DNA from: Endoryza sp044226045
Lineage (GTDB): Bacteria; Bacteroidota; Bacteroidia; Chitinophagales; Chitinophagaceae
Direction: 5' to 3'
NCBI GenBank assembly: GCA_044226045.1
Contig: JBGAHR010000015.1
Coordinates: forward strand, 1-64,000
Length of the DNA: 64,000 nt
Below, piece after piece: positions 60,708 to 64,000 of this stretch (its first letter is position 1; each line of letters starts with the position of its first letter). Under the pieces are notes generated by a model, which did not search any database, was not told where the DNA came from, and saw nothing but the letters and a program-made list of their open reading frames with translations. A program made the translations under genes and the position numbers.

Positions 60708-60742
60708 CATTAACCATTCCACCAAAAAATACACCATTTATT

Positions 60743-61135
60743 TTATTGCCTTGGTCCGCGTTGCGGGCGCATGGAAGGCTCTATTTCTTCTTTCCATTTT
60801 TTGTATTGATCTTCTGTCAATACCTTTTTCAGTTTTTCATCTCTTTCGTTGGTGATGGGTTGCATTTTTTCTCTCATCACCTGCGGATCGGGACGTTCTC
60901 CTCCACTCATCATTTCTTCTCTCAGCTTGTCCTGTGCTTTGTAATAGTTCGTGAAAATATCGTCGGCCTCTTTCAATTTTGCTGCTTCCAGTTTGAAAGC
61001 GCTATCGAGTTTATCGTGAACAACTTTTACGCGTTCTTCCACTGTACGGCGCTGAAATCCGCCGCCGCCACCCTGGGCGTGAACAAAGACTACGCTAAAA
61101 AGCAAGAGCGACAAGAAGAGAATTTTATTCTTCAT
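60743..61135 (-). CDS. Small periplasmic helical protein, Spy/CpxP-like
   Basis: 130 residues with a signal peptide ending at VHAQ. The mature helical part (VKVVHDKLDSAFKLEAAKLK) ends with KLKKVLTEDQYKKWKEEIEP, the LTxEQ-type phrase of Spy/LTXXQ proteins, and a Pro/Arg-rich tail. Probably a stress-induced chaperone or sensor. It lies 88 bases after the gene at 61224 and before the terminator. Confidence 0.72.
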   Translation of the reverse strand: MKNKILFLSLLLFSVVFVHAQGGGGGFQRRTVEERVKVVHDKLDSAFKLEAAKLKEADDIFTNYYKAQDKLREEMMSGGERPDPQVMREKMQPITNERDEKLKKVLTEDQYKKWKEEIEPSMRPQRGPRQ

Positions 61136-61223
61136 ATGAGCTGTTTTATTGAGTGTTTACAGATTGGATGCCGGCACTGAAAAAAACCTGCGCCATAACT
61201 CCGAACAAATTGTTGTTGGATTG

Positions 61224-61754
61224 TTAATCGGGTTTTTTATCCTTGTCATCGGGCTTTCTCGGGCCGCCGCCTCTGCGGAACCAGGGGAAACGGTTATTCA
61301 TTCTGTTCACCATCGTATCCAGCTTTACCTGTTGTTCGGGTGTACAAAGGGCCCTTACTTTTTGAAAATGCTGGAACATGGTCAGCTCCAGTTTCGCCTG
61401 CTGTTTGAGAACATGATCAAGCGCTGCATCCACTGCGGAATCGGAAGGCTTTTGAGGTAATTGAAGTAATTTATAAAGACTGTTTTTCGCCGCGCGAATG
61501 CTGTCTCCGATAGATCTTAAAGAATCCCTGTTCTGGTTGTGAAGCTGTTCGAATGATTTTGTCTGTTCGTCATTGAAACCAATCTCTTTTTTCATGTACT
61601 CCACTACAGAAAAATCACCTTTCTGAGAGGGATTTCCCGGTTTCCTGTTTGGCTGCCGAATGCCCATAAAATAGACAAGCAGGCCGATGTTGGAAAGCAG
61701 AAGAATCACGACCAGAAAAATCAGTGCCTTATTGCTACGGGTCCCGGTATTCAT
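61224..61754 (-). CDS. Membrane-anchored periplasmic sensor, Spy/CpxP/CnrX-like
   Basis: 176 residues. One membrane helix near residues 10-30 (ALIFLVVILLLSNIGLLVYF) is followed by a periplasmic helical hairpin with VVEYMKKEIGFNDEQTKSFE and RALCTPEQQVKLDTMVNRM, the pattern of metal-sensing periplasmic proteins such as CnrX and ZraP. The start overlaps the anti-sigma gene stop by 4 bases. It should signal envelope or metal stress to the anti-sigma factor. Confidence 0.78.
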   Translation of the reverse strand: MNTGTRSNKALIFLVVILLLSNIGLLVYFMGIRQPNRKPGNPSQKGDFSVVEYMKKEIGFNDEQTKSFEQLHNQNRDSLRSIGDSIRAAKNSLYKLLQLPQKPSDSAVDAALDHVLKQQAKLELTMFQHFQKVRALCTPEQQVKLDTMVNRMNNRFPWFRRGGGPRKPDDKDKKPD

Positions 61755-62101
61755 GGTTGCACCTCGTTTAGACTGTAAAATCTGTCTGCGGTGGATACGC
61801 CATAACTATACTCCCTGGCAAACAGCTGCTCATCATCCTGGTTGGCATTGGCGGAAGTGTTGGCAGGTGTATCGGTATGTCGCAGAAAGATCACAGAGTT
61901 CATCAGGATAACGAGAACCAGCCCTCCAATAGCGAAGGCCGGCCGATTAAAGATGGCCAGGATACCCGTCTTTTCCTCGCCTTTGTTCAAGGCCTGTTCA
62001 ATGCGGGTATACAAAAAAGGGTTTGCCTGGGCGCGCTTCACCTGATCGAGGCTTGACAGTGCCTGGTCTACTCTTTTTTTGATGTCTCCTTGTTTTGCCA
62101 T
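61751..62101 (-). CDS. Probable anti-sigma factor, single-pass membrane protein
   Basis: 116 residues. A cytoplasmic N-terminal part (IKKRVDQALSSLDQVKRAQA, NPFLYTRIEQALN) is followed by one membrane helix (FAIGGLVLVILMNSVIFL) and a short periplasmic end. The layout fits an anti-sigma factor for the ECF sigma encoded just upstream (40 bases). No zinc motif. ATG 62101 was chosen over 62125. Confidence 0.72.
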   Translation of the reverse strand: MAKQGDIKKRVDQALSSLDQVKRAQANPFLYTRIEQALNKGEEKTGILAIFNRPAFAIGGLVLVILMNSVIFLRHTDTPANTSANANQDDEQLFAREYSYGVSTADRFYSLNEVQP

Positions 62102-62141
62102 AATCTGAAATTTTGACGTTTTCACTCAAATAAACTTGCTT

Positions 62142-62723
62142 TTACCCGTTCATATTTTGGTAATAGTCGGTCAAATATTTTTTCAGGTTGCCTTTGGCCC
62201 TGTGCATCAATGACTCCACTGAAGATACTGTGGTTTCCATAATTTCGGCAATTTCCTGGTAACTCAGCCCTTCCAGTTTGTGCAATGTGAACGCTGTCTT
62301 TTGATTATCAGGGAGTTTCTCGATAGCCTTAAACAATACTGCCGCATTTTCCTTGTTTTCCATGGTAACTCCCGGGTGTTGGAAGTCGGGCTGGTGGTTG
62401 ACCTCCTCATCATTGTGGCCAAAAAGGCTTTGGACAAAGGCAAATCTCTTTTTCCGTTTCTTTTTCCGCAGATGGTCCAGCGACTTGGTCACCGCAATCC
62501 GATACAGCCAGGTGGAGAATTTGGAATCCCCCTTAAACTGGTTGACCGATTCATATACCTGTACGAACACCTCCTGTGTAACATCTTCCGCATCTTCGGC
62601 ATTTTGAACAATACCGAGAGAGGTATTGTAGACCATGTCTTTCCAACTGTCTACAATAGCCCGGAATGCCTGTTGATCTCCCGTTTTGAGTCGTTCAATT
62701 AATTCGAGGTCGTTCAAACACAA
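62142..62723 (-). CDS. ECF RNA polymerase sigma factor
   Basis: 193 residues with region 2 (EDAEDVTQEVFVQVYESVNQ, FSTWLYRIAVTKSLDHLRKK) and region 4 (KTAFTLHKLEGLSYQEIAEI, SVESLMHRAKGNLKKYL). First gene of a four-gene operon: sigma, anti-sigma, membrane sensor and small Spy-like protein. The promoter is not obvious; autoregulation is likely. Confidence 0.93.
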   Translation of the reverse strand: MCLNDLELIERLKTGDQQAFRAIVDSWKDMVYNTSLGIVQNAEDAEDVTQEVFVQVYESVNQFKGDSKFSTWLYRIAVTKSLDHLRKKKRKKRFAFVQSLFGHNDEEVNHQPDFQHPGVTMENKENAAVLFKAIEKLPDNQKTAFTLHKLEGLSYQEIAEIMETTVSSVESLMHRAKGNLKKYLTDYYQNMNG

Positions 62724-62787
62724 GGTTTGCGGAAAATTAAGTCATTTAATGAATCTCTAATGCCGTTCGTCAAAGAATGTGGTGATT

Positions 62788-62838
62788 GATGACGGATTAC
62801 GGATTACGAATGGCGGATGAAGTCCAATTTGCCAATGC
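62788..62838. repeat. Dispersed intergenic word repeat, copy 5
   Basis: GATGACGGATTACGGATTAC, GAATGGCGGATGAAGTCC and AATTTGCCAATGCC, in the same orientation as copy 1. It stands directly before a hexamer array, as copies 3 and 4 do. Confidence 0.75.
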
Positions 62839-62850
62839 CATAACTGTATT

Positions 62851-62922
62851 CGCTCTCGCTCCCGCTCTCACTCCCGCTCTCACTCCCGCTCTCGCTCACG
62901 CTCTCGCTCCCGCTCCCGCTCA
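62851..62922. repeat. GGGAGC/GGGAGT hexamer array, site 5
   Basis: About twelve tandem hexamers on the + strand as CGCTCTCGCTCCCGCTCTCA and following units CACTCCCGCTCTCGCTCACG. Together with copy 5 of the word repeat it takes up most of the 62724-63036 gap. Confidence 0.82.
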
Positions 62923-63036
62923 CCTAAAAGATCGGGCCGGCAGCCGTATTAGCGGGAATTCGGGGTTTTTAGGCTACTATTTTTTTAAAACCGGTATGAA
63001 AAGTATCTTGCGGGTTCAAAAAATTGAAGAGCTTTT

Positions 63037-63684
63037 ATGGAGTATAGTAAAATCATCGCTGTTACAGGCTTGCCAGGACTACAGGAATTGATCAGCACCA
63101 AGAATGACGGTGCTATTGTACGTTCCCTGGAAGATAACAGCACCCGCTTCGTTTCATCCCGCATACACAACTTCTCTCATCTTGAGAGTATTGAGATCTA
63201 TACCATTCGCGATAATGTGAACCTGGTTGATATTTTCCAGTCAATGGAGAAAGCGGGAGTATCACTTCCCGACGAGAAAGACGCCAAGGCGGTTAAATCC
63301 TACTTCGAAAAAGTTTATCCTGATATGGATTTTGAAAGAGTGTACAACAGCGATATGAAGAAGATCGTGAAGTGGTATGCTGTTCTTAAATCCAAGAATG
63401 TGGAAATGAAATTGTCTGAGCGGCCCGAAGAAGAGGAAGTAATGGAAGAAGAAGCGACCGAGGTAAAAGAAGAGAAGCCGGCGGCGAAATCAAAGGCCAA
63501 GGCTGCCGAAAAAGAAGAAGAAGAAGCCCCCAAGAAGACGGCCAAAAAAGCCGCTGAAAAACCTGCCAAAAAGGAAAAGGCAGAAGAAGAAGCCCCTAAG
63601 AAAAAAGCAGCACCGAAGGCGAAGAAAGAAACAGGAGAGAAAGAAGAGGCTCCCAAGAAGAAAGCCGCCCCCAAGAAAAAATAA
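63037..63684 (+). CDS. DUF5606-domain protein with Lys/Ala/Glu-rich tail
   Basis: 215 residues. The N-terminal half (IIAVTGLPGLQELISTKNDG, RFVSSRIHNFSHLESIEIYT, then VKSYFEKVYPDMDFERVYNS) is the DUF5606 domain of Bacteroidota. From about residue 130 the protein is a highly charged tail rich in EEEAPKKTAKKAAEKPAKKE-type units, as in histone H1-like proteins. It may bind nucleic acid. Function unknown. A hairpin terminator follows. Confidence 0.8.
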   Translation: MEYSKIIAVTGLPGLQELISTKNDGAIVRSLEDNSTRFVSSRIHNFSHLESIEIYTIRDNVNLVDIFQSMEKAGVSLPDEKDAKAVKSYFEKVYPDMDFERVYNSDMKKIVKWYAVLKSKNVEMKLSERPEEEEVMEEEATEVKEEKPAAKSKAKAAEKEEEEAPKKTAKKAAEKPAKKEKAEEEAPKKKAAPKAKKETGEKEEAPKKKAAPKKK

Positions 63685-63701
63685 ATACTTTGTGAATAGC
63701 A

Positions 63702-63735
63702 GGCTGCCCTTTACCGAAAGGGCGGCCTTTCTTTT
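63702..63735 (+). terminator. Rho-independent terminator after the DUF5606 gene
   Basis: GGCtGCCCTTT-accg-AAAGGGCgGCC with one internal mismatch, followed by TTTCTTTT. Confidence 0.7.
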
Positions 63736-63746
63736 AAATTCATGTC

Positions 63747-64000
63747 ATGAAATACAGTGCCGATATTCAGAAACTGCCCCGTCATTTTCTGCCGGAAGAT
63801 TTTACGGTTACCAATTGGGAGGCATTAGAACCCTACTTCAAACAGCTTCTTGAAAGACCGTTGCACTCTCGTGAAGAGCTGGAACAATGGTTAAAAGACA
63901 GCAGTGAACTGGAAGCCGTAATAAGTGAAGATGTATGCTGGAGACAGATCCACATGACCTGCGATACGGAGAACAAATCGCTGGAAGAAGCCTTTGTTTA
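63747..64000 (+). CDS. M3-family oligoendopeptidase, 5' part
   Basis: The frame is open from ATG 63747 to the window edge, giving about 84 residues (KLPRHFLPEDFTVTNWEALE, PYFKQLLERPLHSREELEQW, LKDSSELEAVISEDVCWRQI, HMTCDTENKSLEEAF). This matches the N-terminal region of PepF-like M3 metallopeptidases that cut peptides in the cytoplasm. The zinc motif lies outside the window. The start is 12 bases after the terminator. Confidence 0.85.
   Translation, partial: MKYSADIQKLPRHFLPEDFTVTNWEALEPYFKQLLERPLHSREELEQWLKDSSELEAVISEDVCWRQIHMTCDTENKSLEEAFV

Noticed and set aside
62786..63091. A 101-codon frame over the hexamer array at site 5
   Set aside because: Most of it is translated repeat (alternating Ala, Pro, Leu, Thr).

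Overview
The window looks like chromosomal DNA of a Bacteroidota bacterium, most likely of the order Chitinophagales. This rests on families that are typical of that phylum (DUF2480, DUF5606, DUF6089-like barrel, bacterial GH3 protein, KpsF-type kdsD, H-x3-H-x5-D variant of YbeY), on several promoters with the Bacteroidota -7 element TAnnTTTG, and on the near absence of Shine-Dalgarno sequences. No taxonomic search could be run.

Layout. 1-0.9 kb: the end of an integrated element, with a serine recombinase gene broken by one in-frame stop and running into a tRNA-Phe. 1-9.9 kb: recQ, kdsD, manC, a four-helix-bundle (S23) gene set among dispersed repeats, an exonuclease, ridA, a nitrilase whose start codon lies inside a repeat, and nagA. 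9.9-15.6 kb: S41 peptidase, thiL, an ArsC/Spx protein, a CmoA-like gene coupled to a membrane methyltransferase, and an ECF sigma factor with a membrane partner. 16-18.4 kb: two Tat-exported sugar-metabolism proteins ended by a strong terminator. 18.7-21.9 kb: the most unusual locus, a SET-domain gene, an ATP-grasp ligase gene and an ATP-grasp/SET fusion gene. 22-27.6 kb: membrane protein, secreted Hcp-like protein, glycosyltransferase, ssb, saccharopine dehydrogenase-like enzyme, cupin. 27.7-31.1 kb: a tightly overlapping operon pnuC-tag-nadR kinase-GT39. 31.4-36.3 kb: a minus-strand cell-envelope cluster (GT2, GH3, LysE, unknown, mtgA). 36.4-45.6 kb: suhB-like, chrA, nadD, feoA, ybeY, mnmG, nadA, ppiD. 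Two parS-like palindromes lie before mnmG and a group of DnaA-box-like sequences lies between nadA and ppiD. 45.6-50.9 kb: conserved Bacteroidota genes. 51-53 kb: an AT-rich accessory cassette of a PRTase-like protein and a NADAR protein, preceded by a direct repeat and a terminator. 53.1-64 kb: GNAT-arsC pair, HAD hydrolase, HNH endonuclease with a small zinc-ribbon partner, secreted hydrolases, a sigma/anti-sigma/Spy-like operon, a DUF5606 protein and the start of an M3 oligoendopeptidase.

Themes. NAD metabolism recurs (nadA, nadD, pnuC, nadR kinase, and NADAR as an NAD/ADP-ribose enzyme). Intergenic regions carry three families of simple dispersed repeats: a GGGAGC/GGGAGT hexamer array at five sites, an ATCCGTAAT/CAATTTGCCAATT word repeat at about five sites, and an AATTCGTGT array that makes a long inverted repeat. 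The best candidates for undescribed biology are the SET/ATP-grasp locus and the PRTase-NADAR cassette.
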